This document shows, piece by piece, positions 23,184 through 34,001 of a stretch of 64,000 bases of DNA (its first letter is position 1; each line of letters starts with the position of its first letter). The notes below the pieces were generated by a model, which saw only the letters and a list, made by a program, of their open reading frames with translations, made no database searches and was not told the DNA's origin. This DNA comes from Prochlorococcus sp. AG-436-C14 (GTDB lineage Bacteria; Cyanobacteriota; Cyanobacteriia; PCC-6307; Cyanobiaceae), in assembly GCA_003209755.1 (NCBI GenBank), contig QCPD01000005.1:47789-111788 (forward strand), written 5' to 3'. Made by a program: the position numbers and the translations under genes.

Positions 23184-24245
23184 TCAATCTCTAATTACAT
23201 TTCTCGCGAAATCAGGTGTGTCTAGAACCCTTCTCATTGATTTAAAATTATCTAAAACGAGACCACATCCATTTACAACGCACAACAATGGGTCCTCAGC
23301 AACATGAGTAAAAATTCCTGTTTCATGGCTTAACAAATCACTAATTCCTCTAACTAATGCACCGCCTCCTGCAAGCATTATCCCCCTATCCACAATATCC
23401 GCAGCCAGTTCGGGTGGAGTTCTCTCTAGTGTTCTTTTAACAGCGTCAACAATCTTATTCAGAGGCTCTGACATTGCTTCACGTAAATCGCCTGCTTTCA
23501 AATTAATTGAGCGAGGCAAACCTGAAAGTAGATGCAATCCCCTTACATCTATTGATTGCAAATCAAATTCTTCAGATGGAAAAGCTGATCCAATTTTAAT
23601 TTTTATCTCTTCGGCTGTTCTTTCACCAACTACTAAGTTATGTATTTTTTTCAAATAGGTGGCAATAGAATCATTAATTTCATCACCTGCGACTCTTACT
23701 GATTCGCTTAAAACTGTTCCGCCAAGGCTTAAAACAGCTACTTCAGTAGTGCCCCCGCCAATATCAACGATCATTGTTCCAATAGGCTCTGTCACCGGCA
23801 AAGAAGCTCCAATTGCAGCAGCTACAGGTTCATCAATTAAATGAACCTCTCTTGCTCCCGCAAGACCAGCTTCTCGAACTGCCCGTCTCTCTACACCAGT
23901 CACGCCACTAGGAATACCAACAACTAGTCGGGGGGCAATGATTCCGCGGCCCTCATTACATTTTTGAATAAATGTCTTAAGCATTTGCTCAGCCGCATCA
24001 AAATCCGCTATTACCCCATCCCTAAGAGGCCTAACAGCCCGAATATTTCCTGGAGTTCGCCCTAACATTAACTTCGCATCATCGCCTACAGCGAGAGGAG
24101 TACCCTCTTCTAAATCCATTGCTACAACTGACGGCTCTTGCAATACGATTCCCTTACCAGAAACATAAATCAAGGTATTTGCTGTACCTAAATCAATCCC
24201 AATATCTCGGGAGAATTTGAAACGGTTAAAAAACACGGATTTCAA
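23184..24245 (-). CDS. mreB: Rod shape-determining protein MreB
   Basis: IGIDLGTANTLIYVSGKGIVLQEPSVVAM; MIVDIGGGTTEVAVLSLGG. Confidence 0.98.
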   Translation of the reverse strand: MKSVFFNRFKFSRDIGIDLGTANTLIYVSGKGIVLQEPSVVAMDLEEGTPLAVGDDAKLMLGRTPGNIRAVRPLRDGVIADFDAAEQMLKTFIQKCNEGRGIIAPRLVVGIPSGVTGVERRAVREAGLAGAREVHLIDEPVAAAIGASLPVTEPIGTMIVDIGGGTTEVAVLSLGGTVLSESVRVAGDEINDSIATYLKKIHNLVVGERTAEEIKIKIGSAFPSEEFDLQSIDVRGLHLLSGLPRSINLKAGDLREAMSEPLNKIVDAVKRTLERTPPELAADIVDRGIMLAGGGALVRGISDLLSHETGIFTHVAEDPLLCVVNGCGLVLDNFKSMRRVLDTPDFARNVIRD

Positions 24246-24318
24246 TCATTTGAGCCATCATAAAGAGAGTTGAACTAAGATAAATATATTATTTAGCAAC
24301 CAGTAAACAGAGGAGTTA

Positions 24319-24711
24319 ATGATGGCAATAAATTCAGTCACTCTTGTTGGCAGAGCAGGAAGAGATCCTGAAGTTAGATATTTTGAATCTGGAACTGTAG
24401 TAGCAAATCTGACCATGGCTGTAAATAGGAGGAATCGAAACGATGAACCAGACTGGTTCAATCTAGAAATTTGGGGAAAACAAGCTCAAGTCGCAGCTGA
24501 TTATGTAAAAAAAGGTTCTTTAATCGGTATAACTGGTAGCTTCAAATTGGATAGTTGGAAGGATCGTAACACTGGAGAAGATAGAAATAAGCCAGTTGTT
24601 AGAGTTGATCGTCTTGAATTATTAGGATCCAAAAGAGATTCAGAAAATAGTAATTTTCAAAACAACAATTCATTTAATCAGCAGTCAAGTAATGATGAAA
24701 TTCCTTTTTAA
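24319..24711 (+). CDS. ssb: Single-stranded DNA-binding protein
   Basis: NSVTLVGRAGRDPEVRYFESGTVVANLTMAVNRR; C-terminal DEIPF tip. Confidence 0.96.
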   Translation: MMAINSVTLVGRAGRDPEVRYFESGTVVANLTMAVNRRNRNDEPDWFNLEIWGKQAQVAADYVKKGSLIGITGSFKLDSWKDRNTGEDRNKPVVRVDRLELLGSKRDSENSNFQNNNSFNQQSSNDEIPF

Positions 24712-24723
24712 AAAATATCGTTT

Positions 24724-25380
24724 TTAATTATTAATTAGCTTGCGAAGAGTTTTATAAATTACAGTTACTAATACTCCAGAAAGAATTAAAATAATAATTG
24801 TCTTAAATATACTTGAAAAAGGACTAATCCATGTTTCTATGTTTACATAATTATCACCTAAATAAAACCCTGTAATTGTTAAAAACAAGGTCCAAATTAG
24901 GCTTCCAGCCGTTGTCCAAGTCAGGAAGGGGATTATGGGCATCAACTCCACCCCTGCTGGGACTGAGATCAAAGTACGAATTCCAGGGATTAATCTCCCC
25001 CAAAACACCAAAGACGCCCCATACCTATTAAACCATTTACGACTTCTAGCAAGATCCTTAGGATTAATTCCTAGCCAACGTCCATTCTTCTCAAGCCATT
25101 GCTCAAGTTTTTCTTCATTTACTAATCTACCAATTCCATACCAAGGCAAAGCTCCGACAACAGTTCCTATTAAACCCGCTAAAACAACGGGTAAAAAATC
25201 TAATTGACCTTGCGAAACATAAAAACCACCAAGAGGCATGATTAACTCTGATGGAATGGGTGGAATTAGATTTTCCAAAAACATTGCTAGTAATATCGCC
25301 CCATAGCCAAACCACTGGTTAGTTTCAACTGCATTCCCTATTAATACTGGCAAAGAGGATATGAATTCAGATATTTCCAT
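24724..25380 (-). CDS. DedA family membrane protein
   Basis: FLENLIPPIPSELIMPLGGF; FWGRLIPGIRTLISVPAGV. Confidence 0.92.
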   Translation of the reverse strand: MEISEFISSLPVLIGNAVETNQWFGYGAILLAMFLENLIPPIPSELIMPLGGFYVSQGQLDFLPVVLAGLIGTVVGALPWYGIGRLVNEEKLEQWLEKNGRWLGINPKDLARSRKWFNRYGASLVFWGRLIPGIRTLISVPAGVELMPIIPFLTWTTAGSLIWTLFLTITGFYLGDNYVNIETWISPFSSIFKTIIILILSGVLVTVIYKTLRKLINN

Positions 25381-25404
25381 TTAGTTTGAATTATTTAAAT
25401 AAAA

Positions 25405-26838
25405 TCAATAACGATAATGATCTGTCTTATAGGGACCTTCAATTGGAACATTAATATATTCAGCCTGTTCCTCGGTTAACTTAGTTAATTTTGCTCCTAT
25501 CTTATCTAAGTGAAGAATAGCCACCATTTCATCTAAATGTTTAGGCAACACATAAACTTTATTCAAATATTTAACACCATATTTGAATAACTCAATTTGA
25601 GCTAATACTTGATTGGTAAAAGAATTACTCATAACAAAACTTGGATGACCAGTAGCACAACCAAGATTAACTAATCTTCCCTCAGCTAAAAGAATTATTT
25701 TGTTACCGCTGGGCAAAGTAATATGATCAACTTGAGGTTTGATATTTTCCCATTCATAAGACTTTAAAGAGGAAACTTCTATTTCATTATCAAAATGGCC
25801 GATGTTGCAAACAATAGATTCATTCTTCATCCTGATCAAATGCTCATGACGAATAACTTGAAAGTTTCCAGTAGCAGTGACAAAAATATCTACATCTTCC
25901 ACCACTTCATCTAGTCTAACAACTCTAAAACCCTCCATTGCGGCTTGAAGAGCACATATTGGATCTATCTCAGAGATCATGACTGTCGCACCTAACCCCC
26001 TTAAAGACTGAGCAGAACCTTTTCCAACATCTCCATACCCCATAACTAGGGCGACCTTTCCAGCCACCATTACATCTGTTGCTCTTTTAATGCCATCAAC
26101 CAAAGATTCTCGACAACCATAAAGATTATCAAACTTACTTTTAGTCACAGAATCATTTACGTTAATTGCTGGGAAAACAAGTTCTCCACTTTTTTCCATT
26201 TGGTAAAGACGAGCTACACCAGTTGTAGTTTCCTCAGTCACTCCTTTTATAAAAGATTTGGCTTTTGAATAAAAATTTGGATCTTTAGAAAGTTTTCTCT
26301 TAATAGAAGCAAATAATGCAATTTCCTCTTCGTTTGAGGGGTTATCAAGAACTGAAATATCTTCTTCCGCTTTACTACCCAAAATAATCAATCCAGTAGC
26401 ATCGCCACCATCGTCAAGAATCATATTTGCAGATTCACCATCTCTCCATTCAAAAATTTTGTGAGTATATTCCCAGTACTCATCTAAATTTTCACCCTTC
26501 CTAGCAAATACTGGAACTCCTGATTGTGCAATAGCAGCAGCAGCATGATCTTGCGTAGAAAAAATATTGCATGAAGCCCATCTCACTTTTGCACCAAGTT
26601 CAACGAGGGTTTCAATGAGCACTCCTGTTTGAATAGTCATATGAAGACTACCTGCTATGAAAGCCCCTTTTAGTGGTTTTTGGGATCCATATTTTTTTCT
26701 CAATGCCATTAAACCGGGCATTTCTGTTTCAGCGATTAAAAGTTCTTTTCGCCCAAATTCAGCCTCGGTTATATCGTGAACTACGTAATCAGTATTCTTC
26801 TCACTGCTGTTGAGATTTGACTTGGTTGCTGCGAACAT
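25405..26838 (-). CDS. ahcY: Adenosylhomocysteinase
   Basis: [40 protein letters not shown]-terminal YKTDHYRY. Confidence 0.98.
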   Translation of the reverse strand: MFAATKSNLNSSEKNTDYVVHDITEAEFGRKELLIAETEMPGLMALRKKYGSQKPLKGAFIAGSLHMTIQTGVLIETLVELGAKVRWASCNIFSTQDHAAAAIAQSGVPVFARKGENLDEYWEYTHKIFEWRDGESANMILDDGGDATGLIILGSKAEEDISVLDNPSNEEEIALFASIKRKLSKDPNFYSKAKSFIKGVTEETTTGVARLYQMEKSGELVFPAINVNDSVTKSKFDNLYGCRESLVDGIKRATDVMVAGKVALVMGYGDVGKGSAQSLRGLGATVMISEIDPICALQAAMEGFRVVRLDEVVEDVDIFVTATGNFQVIRHEHLIRMKNESIVCNIGHFDNEIEVSSLKSYEWENIKPQVDHITLPSGNKIILLAEGRLVNLGCATGHPSFVMSNSFTNQVLAQIELFKYGVKYLNKVYVLPKHLDEMVAILHLDKIGAKLTKLTEEQAEYINVPIEGPYKTDHYRY

Positions 26839-26862
26839 AGATTTAACTCTAAATAAGAGATT

Positions 26863-27387
26863 GTGGAAAAAGATACTGAAAAAAAATTCAAGGTTTTTAA
26901 TTCATTTGCTCAGCAAACTAATAATTTCTGCTGGACTCTAGACAAACCTGAATCAACGATGTCATTAGGTTCAACATTAACAAAAAAATTTCCAGATCTA
27001 CGCATTCTCCTTTTAAATGGGCCTCTTGGAGCAGGAAAAACCACATTAGTTAAAGGAATTGCAAAAAGTCTAAGAATTCAAGAGCCCATTACTTCTCCCA
27101 CTTTCCCTTTATCCCAACATTATCCTTTTGGATCTCCTCCATTGGTACATCTTGATCTTTATAGAATTGAAGAACAAAATGCGGCAAACGAATTTTTTTT
27201 ACAAGAGGAAGAAGAATCCAAAGCCATGGGTGCATTGATGGTGGTTGAATGGCCAGAAAGGTTATCGCTGCCAATGCATGATGCCTGGAGAGGAAAATTA
27301 GAATATTCCTCAGAAAATTATTCCCGTTTTTTTCAGCTGTTTCCTCCTTTAGATAAAGACAATAAATTTTCAATATCTTCCAAATAA
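26863..27387 (+). CDS. tsaE: tRNA threonylcarbamoyladenosine biosynthesis ATPase TsaE
   Basis: [46 protein letters not shown]. Confidence 0.92.
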   Translation: MEKDTEKKFKVFNSFAQQTNNFCWTLDKPESTMSLGSTLTKKFPDLRILLLNGPLGAGKTTLVKGIAKSLRIQEPITSPTFPLSQHYPFGSPPLVHLDLYRIEEQNAANEFFLQEEEESKAMGALMVVEWPERLSLPMHDAWRGKLEYSSENYSRFFQLFPPLDKDNKFSISSK

Positions 27388-28349
27388 GGTTGTGCCTCTA
27401 TGGCTCCAACTCCCTTGCAAACGTGAGAACCGCATGCAATTCCAAATTGAATAATCTCTTCAGCAATTTGTTGACTTATTTGATCAAGCTCAATAGATGT
27501 GAGTTTAAAAATCAACCCTGCTGTGAATGCATCACCAGCTCCAGTCGTATCAACGACAGAAGAGGGAGCAATCGCAAATGATTTACCGGTGTGATTATTT
27601 AATCGCCATGAAATGGGATTTGATCCATCAGTAACAACCACTGATGGTCTATTAGCAAGAGATGAAGAAATTGCAGTTGGATTAGAGGTGTTAAAAAACC
27701 ATTGAGCCTCCTCTTTTGCGAGTTTTATTAATGAAACGTTTTTTAAAATTGAAAATATTTGATTTTTTTCTTTCAAAGAGGGCTCTAAGACTGTGGAAAC
27801 ATGTTTTCGCCAAAAAGTCGGACGCCAATTCAGATCCAAAGCAATCTTTATTCCTGAATGCAAAGCATTTTCTATACACCACAAAAAAGCTTTAGATGAT
27901 ATTTCGGAAGCCAAAGGAATTGTTCCCAAAACTAACCATTGTGCATTTTCTACAACCAAAGGCCAGTCTAGAATAATTTGTTCCCGCGATATGGCTTGAT
28001 CAGCAAATCCCAAGCCTTTATCACCCTCAAATCCTCCAAAAAATCTTTCTCCATCAGAATCTCTACGAACCAATACAACTCTTGTAGGACGAAGAGTATC
28101 CTTCTGTAATCCAGTGGTATTAATTCCTCTCTGAATTAATAGATTCTTAAAATTTTCCCCAAAGGCATCATTTCCCAAAGAGCTAATTAAAGAAACATTT
28201 GATCCCAGTCGACTTAAAGCACAGGCAACATTAGCTGGCGCACCACCAAAACAATCTGTTACTGGCAAATCACAAGATGGGTCTCCTCCTGGAGGGCCAA
28301 GTCGATCTATTAAAGCTTCTCCAATCGAAATTACGCTTCCAGCATGCAT
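27333..28349 (-). CDS. PfkB-family carbohydrate kinase (fructokinase-like)
   Basis: GGAPANVACALSRLGSNVSLISSLGNDAFG; DTTGAGDAFTAGLIF. Confidence 0.93.
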   Translation of the reverse strand: MHAGSVISIGEALIDRLGPPGGDPSCDLPVTDCFGGAPANVACALSRLGSNVSLISSLGNDAFGENFKNLLIQRGINTTGLQKDTLRPTRVVLVRRDSDGERFFGGFEGDKGLGFADQAISREQIILDWPLVVENAQWLVLGTIPLASEISSKAFLWCIENALHSGIKIALDLNWRPTFWRKHVSTVLEPSLKEKNQIFSILKNVSLIKLAKEEAQWFFNTSNPTAISSSLANRPSVVVTDGSNPISWRLNNHTGKSFAIAPSSVVDTTGAGDAFTAGLIFKLTSIELDQISQQIAEEIIQFGIACGSHVCKGVGAIEAQPYLEDIENLLSLSKGGNS

Positions 28350-28377
28350 GTCTAATTAATTATCAATAAAATTATTA

Positions 28378-29544
28378 TTAGTGATTTAGAGTTTTTTTAT
28401 TTCCAATACAAAGATGTTTATGTAATTCAGAAATAATTTTCGTGTTTGCAGCAGGGAAAGGAAAATCATTAAGTTTCTCTGGAGACACCCAAAGTAATTT
28501 TTGACTAGCTAACGGTTTTGGCTCGCCTGATATCCATTCACAAATATGAACGGTAAAATAAAGCTTCTTGTGGGTATAGGAGTGTTCAAAAGATAAAAGT
28601 TTTTTTCCAACTTTGACACCAATCCCAAGCTCCTCTTTTAATTCTCGCTCAATAGTTTTTTCAATAGATTCGCCGAGGGTTTTTTTTCCTCCTGGAAATT
28701 CCCACATTCCACCCATGCTTGAGCTTTCCAATCGCTGGTCTATTAGACATTCACCGCTTGTATTAAAAACAAGCCCAATGCCAATTTCTTGAAGAGGCTT
28801 TATTTTTGTCATTTCTTTTTTAGGAAAATCTTTAGGATCGTACTTTGTATAAGCAACACAAAAATTTTGTAATGGGCAAGAAATACAACTTGGTTTTTGA
28901 GGTGTACAAATAATTGCACCTAAGTCCATCAAAGCCTGATTGAAATCCCGCGGACTTTCGGTTGAAATTAATAAAGAGCTAAATTCCCATAATTTTTTTT
29001 CATCTCTAATAGACTTTCTCTCAGTAGCTAACAATCTAGATAAAATTCTTTTTACATTCCCATCTAATATAGGGGTTGGCAAATCAAATGCAGATGAGAT
29101 AATACTACCTGCAGTACTTCTACCAATACCAGGAAGAGACATCCACTGATCTATTCGATGAGGCCAAGAATGAGGATCTTGATCTATGTTTTTGCCGACA
29201 AATTCAACTAATTTTTTAGAGGATTGATGTATTCGATTAGCACGTGAATAATAGCCTAGACCTTTCCATATCATAAGAACATTCTCTAAATCAGCCTCTG
29301 CTAAAGAAGTCAAAGTAGGAAAAACCTTCATCCATTTTTCCCAGTAAGGAATAACAACCTTCAACTGGGTCTGCTGAAGCATTACCTCTGCAATCCAAAT
29401 CCCATAAGGAGATATACTTTCACCTAATTGAGGAATAGAGCCATCTTTCCTTAATTTCCAAGGTATCCAGTATCTACCATTTGCCTTAAACCATTCCAGC
29501 AGTGAATTTTGGATATCTTGAGGAGAATCAAAAATGCCCATCAA
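28378..29544 (-). CDS. mutY: A/G-specific adenine glycosylase with C-terminal NUDIX-like domain
   Basis: VMLQQTQLKVVIPYWEKWMKVFPT; 4Fe-4S motif CTPQKPSCISCPLQNFC; C-terminal MutT-like GGMWEFPGGKKTLGESIEKTIERELKEELG. Confidence 0.96.
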   Translation of the reverse strand: MMGIFDSPQDIQNSLLEWFKANGRYWIPWKLRKDGSIPQLGESISPYGIWIAEVMLQQTQLKVVIPYWEKWMKVFPTLTSLAEADLENVLMIWKGLGYYSRANRIHQSSKKLVEFVGKNIDQDPHSWPHRIDQWMSLPGIGRSTAGSIISSAFDLPTPILDGNVKRILSRLLATERKSIRDEKKLWEFSSLLISTESPRDFNQALMDLGAIICTPQKPSCISCPLQNFCVAYTKYDPKDFPKKEMTKIKPLQEIGIGLVFNTSGECLIDQRLESSSMGGMWEFPGGKKTLGESIEKTIERELKEELGIGVKVGKKLLSFEHSYTHKKLYFTVHICEWISGEPKPLASQKLLWVSPEKLNDFPFPAANTKIISELHKHLCIGNKKTLNH

Positions 29545-29718
29545 AAAAAATCAAAATTCTAAGAAATATTTTTAATAATATCATTATTTTATAATTTTTA
29601 ACGGCTCAAATTAATACTTTTTAAATAGCTAATACATCGAATAATATGAATAAAAAATCATTGACTTTACTAAAGATATATATTTAAGTAAAAATAATTG
29701 ATATACTTCTCTAAAAAT

Positions 29719-30618
29719 ATGAAGCAATTCTGGAATTGGAAAAATTATCAAATTGCATGGCAAGTAGAAGAGACATATAATAATTCTGAAATTGCAATAG
29801 TGTTAATTCATGGTTTTGGAGCATGTAAAGATCATTGGAGATTCAATCAAAAAAATATTAGCTCAATTGCACCATGCTACGCATTAGATTTAGTAGGTTT
29901 TGGAGATAGTAGTCAACCAAATTCACAGATCTTATATGAAAAGAAGACTTCGGAAAATTTCAACTATTGTTTTGATAATTGGAGTCAACAAGTTTATGAT
30001 TTCTGTAACGAAATAGTTAAAAAACCTGTCTTATTAATAGGAAATTCGATTGGGGGAGTAATTGCATTAAATACATCAAAAAAATTATCTAAAAAATGCC
30101 TAGGAATAATATTAATTGATTGTGCTCAAAGATCAATGGATGATAAGCGCCTAGCGGAGCAATCATTATTAATGAGATTTCTTAGACCAGTTATTAAAAC
30201 TTTTGTAAGACAAAGACTATTAAGTTCCACCATTTTTAAAAATGCAGCAAATCCAACTTTTATTGCAAAAATTTTAAAGGTAGCTTATCCAAGTGGAAAT
30301 AATGTTGATGAAGAGTTAATAGAGACACTCTTCAAACCAACTCAAGGTATTGGAGCACCAGAGGCATTCAGAGGATTTATTAACCTATTTGATGATTATC
30401 TTGCTCCAGATTTACTAAAGGAATTAAATAATCCAGTACATTTGATATGGGGAGAAAAAGATCCTTGGGAACCGGTAAATGAAGCTCATAGATGGTTGGA
30501 AACTTTTGAATGTATAAAATCTTTATATATTATCGAAGAAGCTGGACATTGCCCCCATGATGAGATGCCTGAAGAAGTTAACCCTATTCTTAAAAAAATA
30601 ATTCAAGAAGCCATATAA
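29719..30618 (+). CDS. Alpha/beta hydrolase (start likely 29719 rather than TTG 29698)
   Basis: VLIHGFGACKDHWRFN; GNSIGG nucleophile elbow; C-terminal GHCPHDEMPEEVNP. Confidence 0.92.
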   Translation: MKQFWNWKNYQIAWQVEETYNNSEIAIVLIHGFGACKDHWRFNQKNISSIAPCYALDLVGFGDSSQPNSQILYEKKTSENFNYCFDNWSQQVYDFCNEIVKKPVLLIGNSIGGVIALNTSKKLSKKCLGIILIDCAQRSMDDKRLAEQSLLMRFLRPVIKTFVRQRLLSSTIFKNAANPTFIAKILKVAYPSGNNVDEELIETLFKPTQGIGAPEAFRGFINLFDDYLAPDLLKELNNPVHLIWGEKDPWEPVNEAHRWLETFECIKSLYIIEEAGHCPHDEMPEEVNPILKKIIQEAI

Positions 30619-31610
30619 GCTTCCACTGAATTCCCAGCTTTTCTCAAACCACGCAAGCCATCTCTTTCTAAATTCCTTACTCGATCTCTACTGATTCCTA
30701 AAACCCTTCCAATTCCAGTCAGACTCATAGGGTCATCACCATCCATACCGTATCTCATTCTTAAAACACGGTTTTGTAATTCAGGCAATTGTTCTAGTAA
30801 TGTTTCTAAATCCCCCTTCATACAATCACTTTCAATTTGTTCAGAAGGCATATCAATTTCATTAGATAATAAGTCTAGTAAAATAGTATCTTCTCCATCA
30901 CCAATTTTAGTTTCTAAACTTACTGGCTGCCCAGCTCTACTCATTAGATCTTTAACATCACTTTCTGGTAACTCAACATACTCAGATAATTCTTTCAAGG
31001 TTGGAGTCCTAGAAAGTTCTTGACTTAATTCTCTTTGTCCTTTTTTCAATTTATTTAGCATTTCAGTAATGTGAATAGGAAGTCTTATAGATCTACTCTT
31101 TTCAGCAATTGCTCGTGTAATACCTTGGCGAATCCACCAATAAGCATAAGTTGAAAATTTATATCCACGAGTGGGATCAAATTTTTCAACTCCTCGAACC
31201 AAGCCAATGGTTCCTTCTTGGATTAGATCTAATAATTCCATGTTTCTTTTTGTGTATTTCTTAGCAACACTTACAACTAAACGAAGATTGGCTGCAACCA
31301 TTCTCTCTTTAGCTCTTTTTCCACTTTTTAATTTCTTTTTCAGCTGGACACTAGTGATGCCAGCCTTATCAGCAAAAAAATTGATATCTGGCTTTTCACC
31401 TAAATCACTTTCAAGTTCACTTTCAAGATTCTCAAGAGCCATAAGATCTTGAACTTGTCTTCCTAAAGTTATTTCCTGCTCGTGTGATAACAAAGGGACT
31501 CTTCCAATATCTCTCAAATAAGAACGAACCAAGTCTATATCCGTTACAGATCTTGTTGCAGCAGCGGAAGATGGATTTTTAGCCTGAGTAGCCTCTACTG
31601 CCGATGTCAT
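30603..31610 (-). CDS. Group-2 RpoD-family sigma factor
   Basis: DLVRSYLRDIGRVPLLSHEQEI; DLIQEGTIGLVRGVEKFDPTRGYKFSTYAYWWIRQGITRAI. Confidence 0.96.
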   Translation of the reverse strand: MTSAVEATQAKNPSSAAATRSVTDIDLVRSYLRDIGRVPLLSHEQEITLGRQVQDLMALENLESELESDLGEKPDINFFADKAGITSVQLKKKLKSGKRAKERMVAANLRLVVSVAKKYTKRNMELLDLIQEGTIGLVRGVEKFDPTRGYKFSTYAYWWIRQGITRAIAEKSRSIRLPIHITEMLNKLKKGQRELSQELSRTPTLKELSEYVELPESDVKDLMSRAGQPVSLETKIGDGEDTILLDLLSNEIDMPSEQIESDCMKGDLETLLEQLPELQNRVLRMRYGMDGDDPMSLTGIGRVLGISRDRVRNLERDGLRGLRKAGNSVEAYMAS

Positions 31611-31710
31611 AGCTTTATTGAGTTTTGTAAAGCTTACTACTAAGAATTGTAAAGATCAATTAAGAACAGCTCGGCTTCCCATACTTTGAGTAAAAACACT
31701 CATTCGGCTT

Positions 31711-33120
31711 TTACGCCAGTCTCCCTAGAAGCCAGGAAGCTGTTTTCAAATAAATCAACACACCTGCTACATCTGTGGCGGTAGTAATAAAAGGGGCAGA
31801 CATTAAAGCAGGATCTAAACCCATTCGATCAAAAAGTAAAGGCAATGACGCTCCTGCAGTAGCAGCGAGAGTTGTAATAGCAATCAAACTTATTCCTACA
31901 GCTGTTGCCACCAAAGGTCCCTGTCCTTGCCACCAAGCAAAAGGTACAACAAATAAAGCCATCAAGACTCCCAACAAAGCTCCTGCCAAGGCTTCTTTTG
32001 CAATAGCCCTAAAAAGGCCAAGTCGTTGTATTCGTTGAGTACTTAACCCTCGAATAACAACCGTTGAGCTTTGAGCTCCCACATTGCCCCCAGCGCCTAT
32101 TAGTAGAGGAATAAAAGCAGTCAATAAAACTACTTGCTTTAAAACCTCGTCATTCATTGCAATTACTTGAGTTGTTAAACCATTTGCTAAAACCAAAACG
32201 GCAAGCCAGACAATGCGCCGTCTAGCTACAACGAATAAGTTACTTTGAAAGTAATCATCTTCATCACCTGCTTGAACCGCTCCAGCTGCATAAATATCCC
32301 TAGTCGCCTCTTGCTCCATAACATCAATCACATCATCAACGGTGACAATGCCAACTAACCTTTTCTCAAGATCTACAACCGGTAAAGCTAAAAAATCATA
32401 TCTTTGAATTGCTCTTGCAACCTCCTCTTGATCAGTATCGGTTCTGACATTGACAACCTCTCTTGTCATCACCTCCCCAATAAGTGATTCAGGATCAGCC
32501 ACTACTAAATCCCTTAAAGATAAAATTCCAGTTAAATGCCTCTCTTTATCAGTCACGTAAAGGCTATAGATTGTTTCCGAAAAAGTAGCTCTCTGTCTGA
32601 CTAATTTTAAAGCTTGTGAGACACTCAGAAATTCCTTTAAATCTACAAATTCTGTTGTCATTAATCTTCCAGCCGTTTCAGACTCATAACCCAGAAGCTG
32701 AGCAGTGACTCGTCTTTCTTCAGGGCTTAGTTCAGCAAGTAAACGCCTGACAACTTTTGCAGGTAACTCATCAAATAGTCGAACACGATCGTCGGGTGAC
32801 ATTTCTTCAACCAAATCGAGAACTTCGTTTGACCTCAAGCGATCTAAAAGATTTTGTTGTACTGAAGGGTCTAAGTATTCGTAAACCTCAATTGCCTCGT
32901 TTTTGTTTAAAAGCCTGAAAGCCAAGGCTTGCAAAATCATTGGCAATGTTCCAATAGCCTGAGCTATATCGACAGGCTGAACAGGGCTAAGAAGTAATTT
33001 GACGCCGTCGTAATTACCAGCAGAAAGCATAGACTCCAATTGCTGTGCGACTGCCTCAGCGACCAAACTGCCATTCGCCAAAGATTGAGTCTCACGAGAT
33101 GCCCCTGTTTGTTCGTTCAT
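31711..33120 (-). CDS. mgtE: Magnesium transporter MgtE
   Basis: MgtE N-domain, CBS pair, and C-terminal TM domain with GGNVGAQSSTVVIRGL. Confidence 0.97.
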   Translation of the reverse strand: MNEQTGASRETQSLANGSLVAEAVAQQLESMLSAGNYDGVKLLLSPVQPVDIAQAIGTLPMILQALAFRLLNKNEAIEVYEYLDPSVQQNLLDRLRSNEVLDLVEEMSPDDRVRLFDELPAKVVRRLLAELSPEERRVTAQLLGYESETAGRLMTTEFVDLKEFLSVSQALKLVRQRATFSETIYSLYVTDKERHLTGILSLRDLVVADPESLIGEVMTREVVNVRTDTDQEEVARAIQRYDFLALPVVDLEKRLVGIVTVDDVIDVMEQEATRDIYAAGAVQAGDEDDYFQSNLFVVARRRIVWLAVLVLANGLTTQVIAMNDEVLKQVVLLTAFIPLLIGAGGNVGAQSSTVVIRGLSTQRIQRLGLFRAIAKEALAGALLGVLMALFVVPFAWWQGQGPLVATAVGISLIAITTLAATAGASLPLLFDRMGLDPALMSAPFITTATDVAGVLIYLKTASWLLGRLA

Positions 33121-33183
33121 ATTTGGAGCAGCAAGCCTTTATTATTTTATGGGTAACTCCCGTTTTTTATTACATCGATATCC

Positions 33184-33660
33184 ATGTCCGTAAATATAAG
33201 CAAAGTTGAGGTCTTCTCTTTTGAAAATGAGAAAATAACTTTTGATCATTATAGAGGGAATGTCTTATTGATCGTAAATGTCGCAAGCAAGTGCGGATTT
33301 ACAAAGCAATATAGAGCTCTGCAAAATCTTCAAGACAAGTATGAATCAAAAGGTTTCAAAGTTTTAGGCTTTCCCTGTAATGACTTTGGGGGACAGGAAC
33401 CAGGTGAATTGGAAGAAATAAAACAATTCTGTTCAACAACTTATGGTGTCAACTTCCAACTTTTCCAAAAAGTTCATGCCAAAGACAACACAACAGAACC
33501 ATTTACAACATTGAATCAAGTCAGTCCAGCCGGAGACGTTGAATGGAACTTTGAAAAATTCCTTATTAATAGTCAGGGAGATGCCATCGCAAGATTTAAA
33601 AGTTCAATCGAACCCGACGGTATTGAAATCACACAAGCAATAGAAAAATTACTCGATTAA
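33184..33660 (+). CDS. Glutathione peroxidase
   Basis: NVASKCGFTKQYRALQNLQDKYESKGFKVLGFPCNDFGGQEPG; WNFEKFLI. Confidence 0.97.
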   Translation: MSVNISKVEVFSFENEKITFDHYRGNVLLIVNVASKCGFTKQYRALQNLQDKYESKGFKVLGFPCNDFGGQEPGELEEIKQFCSTTYGVNFQLFQKVHAKDNTTEPFTTLNQVSPAGDVEWNFEKFLINSQGDAIARFKSSIEPDGIEITQAIEKLLD

Positions 33661-34001
33661 GCATTTAGTTTCTTACCAAATATGTGACCTAAACCAATAG
33701 CAAAAAACCCCATCAGTACAATAGATATTGAGTTAAATAAAAACAATTTATATAGACCTTTACTTAGTAATTCATATAAGTGGGAAGACCATCCACTGAA
33801 AGTAGTCATAGAACCGCAAAGACCAACACTAAGAGTTAGTTTATATCTCTTTGAGATGGTCAATGAATTAAAAAATCCTAATAAAAAGCATCCAATAATA
33901 TTTACTATAAATATTTGATCAATTTGCCATCGAAATAAAGCTCCTGGGATTGCTCCTATAGATATCAAAAAATATGTATTTCTTTTAATATCTATACCCA
34001 T
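33657..34001 (-). CDS. crcB: Fluoride channel CrcB/Fluc paralog 2
   Basis: GAIPGALFRWQID; GLCGSMTTFSGWSSHLYEL. Confidence 0.92.
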   Translation of the reverse strand: MGIDIKRNTYFLISIGAIPGALFRWQIDQIFIVNIIGCFLLGFFNSLTISKRYKLTLSVGLCGSMTTFSGWSSHLYELLSKGLYKLFLFNSISIVLMGFFAIGLGHIFGKKLNA

